Shown: one piece after another, positions 1 through 19,077 of the stretch
Layout: each line of letters begins with the position of its first letter
How positions within the stretch are numbered: position 1 is the first letter of the stretch
Assembly (NCBI GenBank): GCA_037447605.1
Contig: CM074809.1
Span: forward strand, 2,727,297 to 2,791,296
DNA: 64,000 bases
Direction of reading: 5' to 3'
Source: Zygnema circumcarinatum
Lineage: Eukaryota; Streptophyta; Zygnematophyceae; Zygnematales; Zygnemataceae
Made by a program: the position numbers and the translations under genes
Notes under the pieces: model-generated
Told to the model about the DNA's origin: nothing
Seen by the model: the letters and a program-made list of their open reading frames with translations, nothing else
Databases searched by the model: none

Positions 1-47
1 GAGCTGATTGATAACTCTTTATGCAACTTTTGTGGTAATCATGGCAG

Positions 48-236
48 CTGGCGGCGCATAAGAACCCCGTGGGAGTGACTATTGGTGCAACGTTGGGCCA
101 CACAATCTGCACATCGATAGCTGTAGTGGGAGGACGGCTCTTGGCACTCCGCATATCGCAGCGGACAGTGGCCGCTGTTGGAGGCGCTCTCTTTCTCTTA
201 TTTGCTATTCATTCGTTCTTCAACCCCCCCCTGTGA
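48..236 (+). CDS. GDT1-like (UPF0016/TMEM165 family) transporter, last exon only
   Basis: This is the C-terminal exon of a GDT1-like membrane protein, a family of Mn2+/Ca2+ proton antiporters found in plastid or Golgi membranes. The exon follows an AG acceptor (atggcag) and encodes 62 residues before TGA at 234-236. What is seen: AAHKNPVGVTIGATLGH, then a hydrophobic helix ending AVVGGRLLALRIS, then a second helix VGGALFLLFAIHSFF. The G-rich helix, the ISQRTVAAVGG turn and the final LFxxF helix are typical of the end of this family. The signature E-x-G-D-K/R motif would lie in earlier exons outside the window, so the gene is truncated here by the window edge and not by mutation. Which plant paralogue this is, and in which membrane, cannot be told. 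Confidence 0.82.
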   Translation: MAAHKNPVGVTIGATLGHTICTSIAVVGGRLLALRISQRTVAAVGGALFLLFAIHSFFNPPL

Positions 237-469
237 GAGGCCTCGTTTTCTACCAGACGCAGTGGTGCCCTTATCCCTGCCCTTAACCCTGCCGGCCGGC
301 CCTTGGAGGCTAGTGCTTTTTGGTTAGCTCCTCGATGCGAAATCCATATGGCCGGCTCCGTTGAGCAGATGTCTGAGCAGTTCTATTCTTGTCCATTCAT
401 TCCCAAAGCAGAAGAGGCCGATGCATTGGTAGTGAGCCCTCTGGCTGTCTGTTGAATAGAGAAGAGAAT

Positions 470-4072
<3,603 letters not shown>

Positions 4073-4127
4073 GCCCTCGCCCTCGCCCTCGCCCTCGCCC
4101 TCGCCCTCGCCCTGGCCCTGGCCCTCC
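4073..4127. repeat. CCCTCG hexanucleotide tandem repeat
   Basis: About seven copies of CCCTCG passing into CCCTGG, in the upstream region of the first SET-domain gene. The RARARA and ALALAL translations it gives are not coding. Confidence 0.9.
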
Positions 4128-4178
4128 CACTGATCTCCCTCCCTCCCTCGCCTTTCCCCGCAGCGCTGCACAGGTCGA

Positions 4179-4238
4179 ACCATTGATTGGATCGGCAACC
4201 ATTGGTCAACCATTGGATGGTAGCCAATGGTTGGACCA
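4179..4238. repeat. Small cluster of CCATTGG/CCAATGG motifs
   Basis: Three exact CCATTGG/CCAATGG copies plus near copies in 60 bp (for example AACCATTGGTCAACCATTGG). This is the motif that fills 61622-62640. Each copy contains a CCAAT box on one strand. Confidence 0.7.
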
Positions 4239-4245
4239 CCACGCA

Positions 4246-4440
4246 ACCGTACGCACCAAGTACAGTACTGTACAGAACATGCGCAGCTACCGTACATTAC
4301 TGTACGAACCACATTTCGATACACGACAAACTAAACTCAACTGCCTCCATGTCACTCCGGCAGTTCCAGACGATTGTGTTCCATGCGCAAAAGCAGTTAA
4401 ATAGCTAGTTCCGTCTTTTGGATTGGGAAACCGTACAGCC
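4246..4440 (+). promoter_or_regulatory. Upstream region of the SET gene with clustered GTAC motifs
   Basis: CCGTAC, GTACAGTACTGTAC, CCGTACATTACTGTACG and CCGTACAG lie within 200 bp, ending 80 bp before the chosen start codon. GTAC is the core bound by plant SBP-box (SPL) factors. That SPL factors act here is inference. A CACGTGAC element lies just downstream at about 4455. Confidence 0.45.
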
Positions 4441-4519
4441 TATAGGTTATGTGTCACGTGACACTAGGCTATGTTGGGCCTGGACAGTGGGCTTCTGGGG
4501 AGGAAGGGGACTGCGAGCC

Positions 4520-7260
4520 ATGGCCATGGCGGCCGCCATCCTGCCGCCATGGCGCTATGGCGCCCCTCGACGGCTGCCATTCGGAGCCCGCGCGTATAAT
4601 GGGCCCGCACTCGTCTGTGAAACGCGGCATTCTATTTTCCGCGTGGCTGCGTCTACCTCTTCCGCTTCTGCAGAGCGTTCCTTCTCTCAATACAAATGGT
4701 TGCGGGGTATCTACGGAGGTCGCGTAGCCTGCTCGGCTACTGCAGCGATAGAAAGCGCATCTTCGCAGGTCCTTCTTAATCTCCTCTTTTTTCTCCCTCC
4801 CTCCCGCTATTCCTCCTCTTTGCTCTCCTCCCGGTCTTCCTCTCGTTCCCCTTCGTTGACGAATTTGAATTTAAAAGGGGTGGCTTGCTGTGCTGAGCAT
4901 GCTGGAATTTTTTTTTATGTATTTGTGGCACTGCAGGATGCAGCTGCCCTTCTTTCCTGGCTGCACGCGAATGGAGCAGTGACAGATGGCGTGCAGATTG
5001 CAGCAGATAGTCGGGGTGGGCTGGGCCTCGTTGCCGCCGCAGACTGCGTGGCCGGGCAGAGGCTGCTGCAGCTTCCCTCTCACTTACAGTTAACGGCTGC
5101 AAGAGGATCTCGAGGCAATGAGACAACATTCCCTGCTCTGCGCTCTATCATGGAGACCATTCCAGGTAGAGCTACACTCAGAATCGAACGCGTGTGCATA
5201 AATTTCACTTTTTTGAATGAAACATATCGAGGGCTGGTTGTTTTTCGCTGTTCATTTCGTGACTGCTAGAGAACTTGTAGTGTTTCGTGGATGCGCTGTT
5301 CGTGCTTATTTAGAGAGCTTGGCATGAACTCGTCGAAGCGCTCTTAGATAATCTCAAGTATGGATGTAATGCAGGACAGAGCCTCTGTGGGCCCTGGAGC
5401 TTGGTCTCGTTCTCCTGAGTGAAAGAGCTCGTGATGGTTCTTTCTGGTGGCCTTACATTCGCTGTCTTCCGCAAAGATTTTCGGTTCCTGTCTTTTTTTC
5501 ACCCGTCGCCATCGGGGAACTTCGTTATCCTCCTCTCGTGGAACAGGTGAGGCAACTCTTGTTGGAAGTGGCTATCTCTAAAATATGTTCGAGAGGTTTG
5601 AACCTAATCTGCATATTAGACTTCTGAAGCAAAAAATATCCCAAATTACTCCGCAAACTCCTCTTCTCTGATGTACAACTCAGTGGGCTGTAAGTGGTTG
5701 CTATGTAACAAATGTCCTGGGCAGACTTTTCGTTTGTCTAATAATTTTGGTTCTTACAATGTTGCTTTGCATAGAAGGGAGGTCTCTTGTATGCTTGTCG
5801 CAATTCCATTAGCGTAGTGGTTACTTTGGTGCGAAGTAGGAGGGGCTTGCGTACCAAAACCATGAGTAGAAATTTATAGACACTTTTATTGCTCGCGGTC
5901 TGCCACAGCCATTTTCTCCTTCGCTGGTTAAAACGCTGGTTGTTTTTGAATTACGAGCTTGCTTAGCTAGCCAATTTTAAAAAACATCAGAAGTGCGTTT
6001 GTTTCAGTGACATGCTGTGAACTCAGCACAAGTTTTTTAGGTACGCAAGTCCAAGAAAAGTACGAAATGTTTTTTTGTTCCTCTACAGGTGAAAATGCGA
6101 AGCCGATTCTTGCTACATTTGAGCCAAGAAGTTATGCCCTTAGCCCTTCGGGAGGTTTCTCCACAGCAGCATCCTTTCTGTGGACAGCATGTGGACACGG
6201 GGGCCTTAGCTTGGGCTATGGCAGCTGTCTCAAGCAGGGCCTTCAGACCACGAGGCTTGAAGCAGCCTGCAGCCCTCCTTCCCCTTGTGGATATGGCCAA
6301 CCACAGCTCTGAACCCAATGCTGCTCTAAGGGCCTGTGATCCGTCAGACGGCGGCGCAGTTGAGGTGCGACGCATTTCCCAGACTCGGGTTGAAGCTATT
6401 TGCGAAGACGCGAAGAGTGAAGACGCGAAGTGCGAGGGATATGGAGGGGAGGGAGGAAAGGAACTAGGAGAAAGTAATGTACTTTTTCTGATTGCTTTGA
6501 TCAAGGTTGATGTCCTCACTATTGGGTCCCTCCATTACGTTGCCAGATGGTTGCTGTCAGTGATATGAAGGCCGGTAGCCCAGTGGAGCTCAGCTATGGC
6601 CCCCTCAGCAACGACTTTCTTTTGCTTGACTATGGATTTGTGGAAGAGGCATGCCGACATGACCGAGTGGAGCTGCGGTTTCAGCTGACATTGTTGGAAG
6701 CGGCTCGAGAGATAGCAGGTGTGCAACAGCAAGCGGACTCTTCTGAAGCTCTGCAAGCACTCCTAACACACCTTCACCTTGAAGGCCAAGGCAGTAACTT
6801 GCTGGTAAGTCGCCCATGCCCCTCCATGCCGAGATTATGACCGTCACTAGTTCAAATTCTTATGGATTTCTTGTGAATGCTGCTCACTAACCAATTCCAC
6901 TTCATTCCTGCTCCTGCCTGGCAGGTGACTCTTGGTGGAAATGAGCACGTGGATGGCCGCCTGCTTGCTGTGGCTCGCGGTATGTATGCAGATTGGAAAA
7001 AAGCAGACCTTCAATCACTTCAGGATTGGAGGGACTCTGCACCACTGGGTCGAGATGTGGAGGAGAAGGCGCTGCGTACTTTGATTGGTTTATGTTTGTT
7101 GATGGAGGCCCAGCTGCCTCCTCCAACGGATGTTCCTGCGACCATAACGCTTCCCAGCGATGTGCAGTTGGCCGTGGCCTTTCGAAGTGAGAAGCGTCGC
7201 ATTGTAATCAATGCTCTGCGTTTCCTCAAGGAGAGGATGCAGCTTCTGAAGCAGCAGTGA
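4520..7260 (+). CDS. Plastid SET-domain protein lysine methyltransferase (Rubisco-LSMT family)
   Basis: Six exons: 4520-4768, 4937-5165, 5380-5546, 6089-6364, 6547-6804, 6925-7260; 504 residues, phase-consistent throughout. Residues 1-60 are Ala/Ser/Arg-rich without acids and look like a plastid transit peptide. A split SET domain follows: GGLGLVAA near residue 100, the SET core DMANHSSEPN near 282-291, and ELSYG with LDYGF near 322-336. The C-terminal third (residues about 340-504) matches the all-helical Rubisco-LSMT substrate-binding domain. The family transfers methyl groups from S-adenosylmethionine to lysines of plastid proteins. The sequence between NHSS and LSYG is closer to the Arabidopsis At5g14260 type than to true Rubisco LSMT, so the substrate is unknown. 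The start ATG has a good context (gccATGG); an earlier in-frame ATG at 4418 is possible but would precede the transit-like segment. Confidence 0.85.
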
Positions 7261-7908
7261 GTCAAGGGGCCGCATAGAGGGCTCTTCCAAGCTGGCGGAG
7301 ATGAGTTATCCATAGACATGCCATTGAAGATGTCTATTGGTGCATATTGAACTGGTTCACACATTGGACCAGGTGTATTAGAGCCTTTGTCCATCCTGCA
7401 AGTGGAGATCATCGCTTAGAGTGTGGCATACATCCGACCAAGCCCTCGATAATGGGAGGAAACAAGGTAAACCTTCCGTTTGCGGGTGTGTTGCTAGTCG
7501 TCAGGGGCTGCAGACAGTATCCCCAACCGCAGCAGCCATGAAACCATACCGAGTGGTAAAGTTGTCGACCTGGTGTGTGGAAAAAACAGCCAACATTCCA
7601 TATCCGCGTGTGAGGTGTTGCCGTCGTTTTGAACATAGAAAAAGGCCAGGCCCTCTGGCCTCCTTTCCTTCGGTTCTCATGGTGCCCTTATCACATGAGT
7701 ACACTTCTGTACCAGCGTACCATTCTGTTGCAAAGTTGCACAACGCAGTACGAGCGGCCCCGCCTCGTTGCGTCGGCTAGTAGTTCTGTTATTGTTGAGT
7801 TGAGTGTGGCGTACTTTGTTCGCTGACTATCGGTTTGGTTCCCCATTTCTTCCGTCCAAAAGGCCTGTCGTCGCATGAAATGTCCTTTCTGTGTACCCTT
7901 TGGACCCT

Positions 7909-7936
7909 GATGGCCTCGCCATCGCGAGTTCAATGA
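7909..7936 (+). repeat. Dispersed hairpin repeat, copy A
   Basis: GATGGCCTCGCCATC followed by GCGAGTTCAATG. The GATGGC/GCCATC arms form a 6-bp stem. Related copies lie at 18340-18386 (-), 42363-42405 (+) and 52162-52213 (-). This copy is the most diverged and lacks the GCCACATC tail. Confidence 0.55.
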
Positions 7937-8242
7937 AAGTTTTTCACCCTTTTCCCCCTTTGGACCGTGGTGGCTCGTTCCTTCAAAAATTGTCGTTCCC
8001 TTTCCTTGGCCGCAAAGCCCACCCGTCGTTCAACTCACGTGAAGTCACGTCACATAACGTCACGTCTTTGTGCAACACTGAAAAACCAGACCACGCGCGA
8101 CGCGCTGCTACAGGATTGGTGGAACGCCAGATTCGGCAAATCTGTATCAGCCAATCAGAGCCGCCGTCGGCCAGCCTCTTTCGGACTTTCCCATCAACGA
8201 AATGATGCCATGTGGCATTCATATTTCCTCGTGGCACTGGGA

Positions 8243-8615
8243 CACGTACGGCAGGTCCAGCGTGGCAGCTCCGATCTTGCGGGGCTCCCGTGAATCCGTG
8301 GCCGCTCACGTGCCGTACGGTACGGCTTGGTCCTACATTGGTACGGTACGGCGCCACTCTATACCGTACGGGTCACCGTCATTCCCTTGCCATTTCCCGA
8401 AGACGACAACCGTCAAGTCGAGTTTGAGTTTGGTCGTCCAATCACGACTTGCCATGGTGGCGTTGTCATTTCGTGGCGGGCGCTGGTTGGCTGTAGCCCA
8501 TTCGTACGGTCCTTTACGGCATTTGTCCACACATACGGACGGCGCCTTTCCCTATCGCGGCTCGCCCTGCGACGGAAGGAAGGCTGCCAGTGAGGGAGTG
8601 GCCTTCTGTACGGCA
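8243..8615 (+). promoter_or_regulatory. ACL5 upstream region with dense GTACGG motifs
   Basis: At least seven GTACGG/CCGTAC copies in 370 bp, including doublets GTACGGTACGG near 8314 and 8341 and CCGTACGG-type palindromes. They lie 200-580 bp before the ACL5 start codon. A promoter role is inferred from position and from the same motif recurring upstream of other genes here. Confidence 0.45.
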
Positions 8616-8669
8616 GCAAACACTTCTCGCGCAACGTGGACCGTTGGATCGGAGATCGGACGGAGGAGG

Positions 8670-8707
8670 GGGGAGGGGAGGGGAGGGGAGGGGAGGGGAG
8701 GGGAGGG
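8670..8707. repeat. GGGGA tandem repeat
   Basis: Six to seven GGGGA units in a row, in the presumed 5' leader or promoter of ACL5. A G-rich strand of this kind could fold into a G-quadruplex; that is inference. Confidence 0.85.
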
Positions 8708-8823
8708 AGCAAAGGCGCCGAGAGTTTGGCAGGGGGAGTCTGCTGGTCTGCCTGCCTTCCTGCCTGCGCCGCAGCGGAGAGCTTGGGCTGCCGCAGAGGG
8801 AGGGAGGAGTGAGGAGGGCGACC

Positions 8824-12659
<3,836 letters not shown>

Positions 12660-13567
12660 TACTGTAGGAAACTTCTGATATCTTGAAATTGCATTGCTTG
12701 GCCTCTCTCGAAAGCGCGCCTGTATCATGTCGTAGTGCTGCCGTTACTGCTCTCAGGTATGAACTAAGCGCCATCCGGTTGATACCCGGCGTGCCACACA
12801 TAAGTAGTGTGGTTTTATTTTGGCTTTATATTTCGTCTTTGTATCTGACAATCGGTACTTGAAGTGTTTGCAAGTAGCAGTAGGTTATGCGCACATGCCT
12901 CTCTTCATTGAGAGGAGAAATTCTTGTAAGCTCTTCCCCCCTCTCGCAGTTGAATGTTTAAAAAGAAAGATTCGCAGGCACCTTCTTACTCGACCATGGG
13001 ATCCAGTAACATCATTTTATGCCATTATCTGAAGACATCCTATTGCATTTATTCTCATCTTATTTCTTACTAATTGAAAACCATTTTAAAGACCGAATGC
13101 TGCATTCTCTGCGTTTTGGTTTGTTCTGTTATGTGGCCTTGATGCTTGAAATCCTCCATGAGAAAAGTAATCCAGAGTCATCCGCACTTCAGTCCAGTGG
13201 CAGCGAAGCAGACAGTGGCAGCGCACGTGAAGTGACACATAGAAAACCAAGAGTCAGAATTCGAGAATGATGTACAAGTCGTTGTTAAATACACAGAACC
13301 TAGACCAACTTGACATTGGAATTGTGAACTCCGAGTTAAACTGCGGCAGTTGACTCATCCACGCAGGCCCTGAAGTTTGAACGATAAATAAAGCAGGAGT
13401 TTGTGTGCTAGCAAAGCTTCAACATGGCAGCTCCTGCGCCAAGATGACCATCTCCCCATTATGTGCACTAAGTACTGATCAGACTTGGCTTGGGAGATAA
13501 TAGATGCAGCGGGAGGGACTGCCATCCATGCCATGTGATGCTTGCGGCAGGCCGCACGGCAGTATCT
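12660..13567. other. Intergenic, convergent 3' ends
   Basis: Lies between the stop codons of ACL5 (+) and the aleurain-like gene (-). No further gene or repeat is recognised; it should hold both 3' untranslated regions. Confidence 0.6.
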
Positions 13568-16500
13568 TCACACAACGGGATACGATGCGCAGGTTGCAAT
13601 GCCTGCAGGCAACATAATTGAAAGGCGATTGAGGTCCAGAATCAAGAGGGCATTCCTTTCCTGCACAAATGCTACAAGGCCGATATATGCAACAGCTAGG
13701 CAACCGCAAGAGATTCCTACTGCATGCCTAATGCATACATCTGCATTTATCGCCAATGATGTCGTTAAAGAGTTCCAGAAATAACCACGAAATTACGCAG
13801 AGATAATGCACTTGTAGATGATTCAAATGAATTAGATAGTTCCGTTGGCGAGTTCACACTGAAAAATACACAATTGTCCACATCTATGACTGCAGGAACA
13901 TTGTAAAAGAATCGGAGGCCACAAACTTGTATATCAGAAGTACGTAAACGTTGACTTCGTTTGGACTACGCACATCAATTGGTGCAGCTTCCACACTGGT
14001 AGAGCAACAGGTTGGAGGAACGAACAGCAACTTCGAGGAAAATAAACACAATCGAATTTCGACGGGGTTAGTACTCACCACACATATTCTTTCCCATCTC
14101 GATGTTGAAGTAACCTTTCTCTCCCCAATCCGAGCCCCATGAATTCTTGACGATGAAGTAAGGTATTCCGAGCCCAACAGCGTCGAAACCCACAGCAACA
14201 ACAGCGTGGTTTACAGTCTGTATTGTATATGTCAAAACAAAAAGGTTAAAGCAAGTGAGTGAGTGAGTGAGTGATCATTGTGAATATACAGAACGATTTG
14301 AATCAGGCTTTGAGGTATGCTCCTTGTTCAAGGTTCATCATAAAGAAGAATCTATCCTAACATTTAGTCCAACTAACACAAGAAAGCAAAACAGTGATGT
14401 TTCCATGTCCCAATGGCAGGTGCGGTCGCTATTGCAGTTGCCATGGTTTGCTTGGAAGTCCTGCGCTGTGGTATCATGCTAGGAAGTATGTCAACGCACG
14501 TCTGTCCAAGCAACTGTAGAGCAAACAATTCCACCACTGCTGAGCAACAAAACACATATGGACAATTGACTGTAGCACCAAATACGGTGCCACAAGCATA
14601 ACCAGTGCGACTACGGCGTGGGTGACTGGAATAACTGAACACACTGCGGTCGTCTGTGTACCAGACATGTTGACAGAATGCAATTCGGTACTATGAGCTC
14701 GGAGTCGTGCTGAAAGAAAAAGAAGTACATGGATGCCTTTTCCAACGCTACGTTGAGACCTAAGTGACGGATTTAGACTAGTCCATTTCTTGTCCACTCT
14801 TCCCATTCTGTTGCAACTGTTCATGTGAGACCTGTAAAACAGCTCCAGACAGGCTCACGCTAGACTAGTATAGATTTTAGTGCACCGACGATTCTGATTT
14901 GACAACACTCTCTTCACATAGCCTCCCCAAATGAACCAGCGAGATGTCTCATACCTCTGCGGTCGATTTGCAGTTTGTTGACGTGTACACTCCATTCTTG
15001 TAGAACCTAAAGTCAGATACTACTTGATAGGCAATGCTGACCGGCCGGACAAAGGCTACAGCATCTGTCAATTCCGCTTCATCAAACTGCAAAACACAAA
15101 ATGTTGGAGAGTCTTCACCTAATTCTCAATCTGAGATTCCATGATTTACTAGCAGTTTTACATCTAAATGCTACGCTAGAAAGACAAGTGAAATCACCAG
15201 CATTCAAGCACAAAAAAGTATTAAGTTTAGGGGAGAAGTCACCAACATGCTGCAAGACTTATTGCCTTTGTAGCAGGGTCCATTAACAAAGCCTCGCATC
15301 TTACTTGTTAACCATGACTGTCACCCTGATGACATCACGAAACCTTCTTGGCAAGGCATTTCACAAATAACCTCTAGAGAGGCGTTAAACAAGTTATCTT
15401 GAACCGGATAGAACTATGTACAATGGCATGAACTTCGCAAAAAAGACAGACATGAACAAATGATAAACATTTGGTAGCAGAAGCAAGAAATACAACAACC
15501 AAAAAATCCCTTGCATGAAAGATGTGTGTACCTCTGTGATGTTGACAACAGCCTTCACAGTGGCACCAACAACCTCAGGGTTAAACTTGCAATCTCCATC
15601 TTTTGCAGTGTAAGGATATCCGTCCTCCGTGTCAATGCCACCGTTGTACAGAATATATTCATATGCCTGCAATGCACTCGGACAGCAGTGATGACTACAA
15701 GTTTAGGAGGTAAAGGGCCTTCTTGATTTTTCTTGTAATGCCATTTTACTACGAAAGATTCCCATGAACGGAGATTCCCTACGAGACACAATATAAACCA
15801 ATAGTAAGGCAGACGCCCTGCGACAGAAGTGTTGACCAGTGTATACAGCGCTCAAAGTGGAGAGAATGCTAATACGAAGTGCACCTCCATGGCATCAACG
15901 CAAGAAAGTAAAAAAAGAAATAAAAAGCAGCCTACCTGAGAGGGAAGTCCACCACCGCAACCAAAGTTATTAAATTTGCCAGCACAATCAACAAGTTGCT
16001 GCTCCGAGAGAAGTACCGACTTCCCAGTGGCTTGTGCATGTGCTGCTTCCAGGGCTCCAGTAGTGCTGAAAACAACCCAGCCATCGCAATATTCATCAAT
16101 CAGGTAAGAAAGTTAAATTAGCAGTCAAGTGCTGGGTAGCAGAAGTTACCTTTAAACAATTCAGTATGTATTGATTTCTTTGCATCCACGCCAAAAGTAC
16201 CTTGAGATGTAAGGCTAAGATGAGCTCTTGGCAAGCCTGTGATATGCGTGTGCATGTTGAAGGAATAGCATGGAGATGTCTAGCTAATGAACCACCAAAA
16301 AACTTTCTTTGCCCCTTTGTAGCTCTTAGAGTACAACCAACAAGGTGCAATTTTAGTCGGGCAACAATCAAGCAATCTGCAAACCTATACTGTCATAAAA
16401 CCTTCGATAACATTTCAATTATAGAAACACGAAACTGCAACCAGAGGGCCGCTATCAAAGGGATAAACAATTTCAGACCCACCTGAACGTCCAGCAGGAA

Positions 16501-17695
16501 CCACATCCACCCTGATTCTTTATTGGACCGACGATGCCATCCTCACGCCAGTCTTTCTGCATCCCATTGACAAAAGACAATGGCCAGTTAACAGTCAGAA
16601 AGGCCAATCAAGTGCAACATTTGCAGGTTTTCCTTTCGACAACATACTGCATTGCAGAGTTCTGGCATTCCATGAAAGGCGTACGGATCCAAACATTTCG
16701 CAATGCCAAGCTAGGTCGACCTTTTAAAAAACCAATAAAATACAACAAGATAATTCAGCAAGTAGCAACTTTGCATGTCAATCAGCACTGCGATGGTCTA
16801 AAAGAAACCACCAAGTGATCAAACATCACGGTCAACGTTGTTCACCTTGGTGGGGAGGACACGGTTGGACTTGACATGGTTTCCTTTTGTAGCTGAGCAA
16901 TTCTGAGCTGCTCCAAGCATCTTCGATTTGAACTCCTCCCAGGTCCAGTCCGCAAACTCTGACAGAGAGAAAACAATGTAGTAAGGAATACGTTAAGAAC
17001 GTTTAGTCCACGTGTCGCACTATTCTCAATCGTTAGCAAACTTACATGGCTCCATCTCTGCCATCAAGACGATACAAATGTGGCATGACTCGCCTGATCA
17101 ACTCAATGCAAACCAGTAACGCAGTTTTCCACAATGCTGATGAGATCTAAACTCACTGTTGAGTTCCAGTGTGTACGGAAGAGCAGCAGTATTGGCTGCT
17201 TCCACCATTGCCTTGCTTTCCTTGAAATTTTCGAATCGTTGAAATAACTCAGTCTTGGTAGAATAGCGCTTCTCGTAGCTGCAACAGAGAAAATCGAACA
17301 ATCAAATCCTTCTGGTTTGTTTAGCATTTTCCGTCAGCAGAATTAAGCTGATACCCAGAAGGGAATCATGCCGAGAACCAAGAAATGCAATCTCGAGCAA
17401 CGATACGTACAACGGGAAAGGAATGAGCATGGCCTGTATCCAATGACAGGAAATTCCCATTACAAATTCAATTTCCAATTGGCACAAGCATAGACAGACG
17501 CAATGCTGACCTGATCACGTAATTCTTGAACTCTTCAACATGCAGGCCGCTTCCGAGCAGGTCAAAGTCTTCCGGAAGATCAAGCGCTTCCGTAACCATT
17601 GATATGCCAGGCTGCGGAATTTCATCGAGAGGCCTCAATGCCGCGCTCAGACCAAGGAAGGGGAGCAACAATGCTACGGTTAGCAGGCCCGCCAT
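13568..17695 (-). CDS. AALP: Aleurain/cathepsin H-like cysteine protease precursor
   Basis: Nine exons on the minus strand: 17511-17695, 17157-17278, 16846-16958, 16483-16556, 15936-16065, 15532-15666, 14955-15086, 14079-14217, 13568-13602; 354 residues, the usual aleurain length. A papain-family (C1A) vacuolar protease. Seen: signal peptide [18 protein letters not shown]; an I29-type propeptide with the ERFNIN-like [18 protein letters not shown]; the mini-chain AAQNCSAT that turns cathepsin H and aleurain into aminopeptidases; oxyanion Gln and catalytic Cys in NQGGCGSCW (Cys about 161); GCGGGLPSQ; catalytic His in [10 protein letters not shown] (about 301); and Asn in KNSWGSDWG (about 322). 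I chose the ATG at 17695 because it starts the signal peptide. The NPIR-type vacuolar sorting signal known from barley aleurain is not evident, so sorting may use another motif. Confidence 0.94.
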
Positions 17696-18082
17696 GGCTA
17701 CCTCGCACTGTTGCGTCGCTCTGCTCTTGCAGGCGCTTTCTCCAAACTCGCACTTCGAGAGGTCTTTGTTTCGACCAGAGGGCTGCGAAACATGAGCGAC
17801 GGCGCGTTCATTTCTGACACGTGGCATGTCACTAACCACTTTGCAAGGATCTTTGATTTCTTTCGTTGTTAGTTGTTTGACTTTATGGGAGGTACAGTGT
17901 TCAAAATCCAAGAAGTCGAGTTACTCGAAAGATATGACAGGTTTGGATGGTTCTGTTTCTCTTCTTTTTCCGAGTTCTGGTTGGTCATTGGAGGGTCTTT
18001 CGTCCCATGAAGTGCGTCTTCTCTGACCATTTTGGAGTTCCGATCGCTGGCTCATCGTGGGTATATTTTAAAAATAAGAAAA

Positions 18083-18085
18083 TAC

Positions 18086-18178
<93 letters not shown>
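18083..18178. repeat. TA dinucleotide array
   Basis: About 95 bp of nearly pure TA with one TT break near 18147. Self-complementary, so it can form a cruciform and often varies in length. Confidence 0.95.
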
Positions 18179-18339
18179 CCTCGAGATTGGCAGGCATCAC
18201 ACGTCACTCCATATCATAGGAGGGATATTTCTCTCCATAACTTCATTCTACCTGACAAAAAGTAACATGGAGAAAAACTTGCGTACGGACGTTTGCAGTT
18301 TCCCCCAAATTACACCCCCTTCAATAAAGGGAGAAATTT

Positions 18340-18386
18340 GACATTGATCTCATGATGGCGATGCCATCAAACGTACATGAACAAAA
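18340..18386 (-). repeat. Dispersed hairpin repeat, copy C
   Basis: On the minus strand this reads TTTTGTTCATGTACGTTTGATGGC, ATC, GCCATC, ATGAGATCAATG. It shares the TTTGATGGC...GCCAT...TGAGATCAATG core with copy B and the flanking TTTTGTTCAT with copy D. Confidence 0.6.
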
Positions 18387-19077
18387 CCAACATGGTGAAC
18401 CTCCTTTCAATAAAGGAGACAAGGGAATATTTACCATAGTGCCACCGAGAGGTACTCAATCAAGCGGAATCGACACCGGATTGGACATGGTCACCGCACA
18501 AATGTTAGGGGTCTCAGATCTGACACTTCACCTAGGATTCGAACTTTTTGGCAGTCTCTCATTCAAAACCGGGCAACGCCTCGATCAACATACACACTAA
18601 AGCACTTATCAGAGGGGAACAAGTTTGCACCAAAGTAGCCGCAGAAAGTAAGCGTGCTTTGGAGCCCGGTACAAATGGGCAATCACAGGATCCAAGCACA
18701 CGGAATTTCATCTGGTATCCTTCCAATTGGCTGAGGAGAGAATGCCCGGCAAATTTACCAACAAAAATATACAGAGTGACTAAATATCAATGGATACACC
18801 CGGACACACACTACGACGCAGCAGCCGAACTGAATGCCGCCGACTGGTGACGAACACGACGCATGGATGACAGATTCAGACATGAATGCATGGGCTGCAG
18901 GGTCGATGCCATGGCCGTGATGCCATGGCCATGGCAGCATCTCGCCATGCCCTCCTTGGCGTGACTTACATCGCACATACCCGCTGATATTCCCACGCAA
19001 CTCTCTCAGTGCCTGAGAATAGAGCAGTTCCAGCTGTACCAACTCCCCTGTTCCATTCCTATGTCTCATCTACCCAT

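Larger units (their letters stand above)
7261..8823. other. Intergenic region between the SET gene and ACL5
   Basis: Holds the 3' end of the SET gene, a copy of the dispersed hairpin repeat (7909-7936), a dense GTACGG cluster (8243-8615) and a GGGGA run (8670-8707). The GC-rich last 600 bp give long reading frames on both strands with no family resemblance. I take it as 3' flank followed by the ACL5 promoter and 5' leader. Confidence 0.6.
17696..19077. other. Intergenic between aleurain-like gene and CUL1
   Basis: Upstream of the aleurain-like gene and downstream of CUL1. Contains a TA array, hairpin-repeat copy C and a 16-bp perfect palindrome TGCCATGGCCATGGCA at 18921-18936. No coding region is recognised. 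Confidence 0.55.

Noticed and set aside
4520-7260. Calling this gene true Rubisco large-subunit methyltransferase
   Set aside because: Family and fold fit, but the sequence around NHSSEPN and LSYGPLSNDFLLLDYGF is nearer another subfamily, so only the family is named.
17947-18265. Frames rich in IYIY on both strands
   Set aside because: Translations of the TA array; no conserved sequence outside it.
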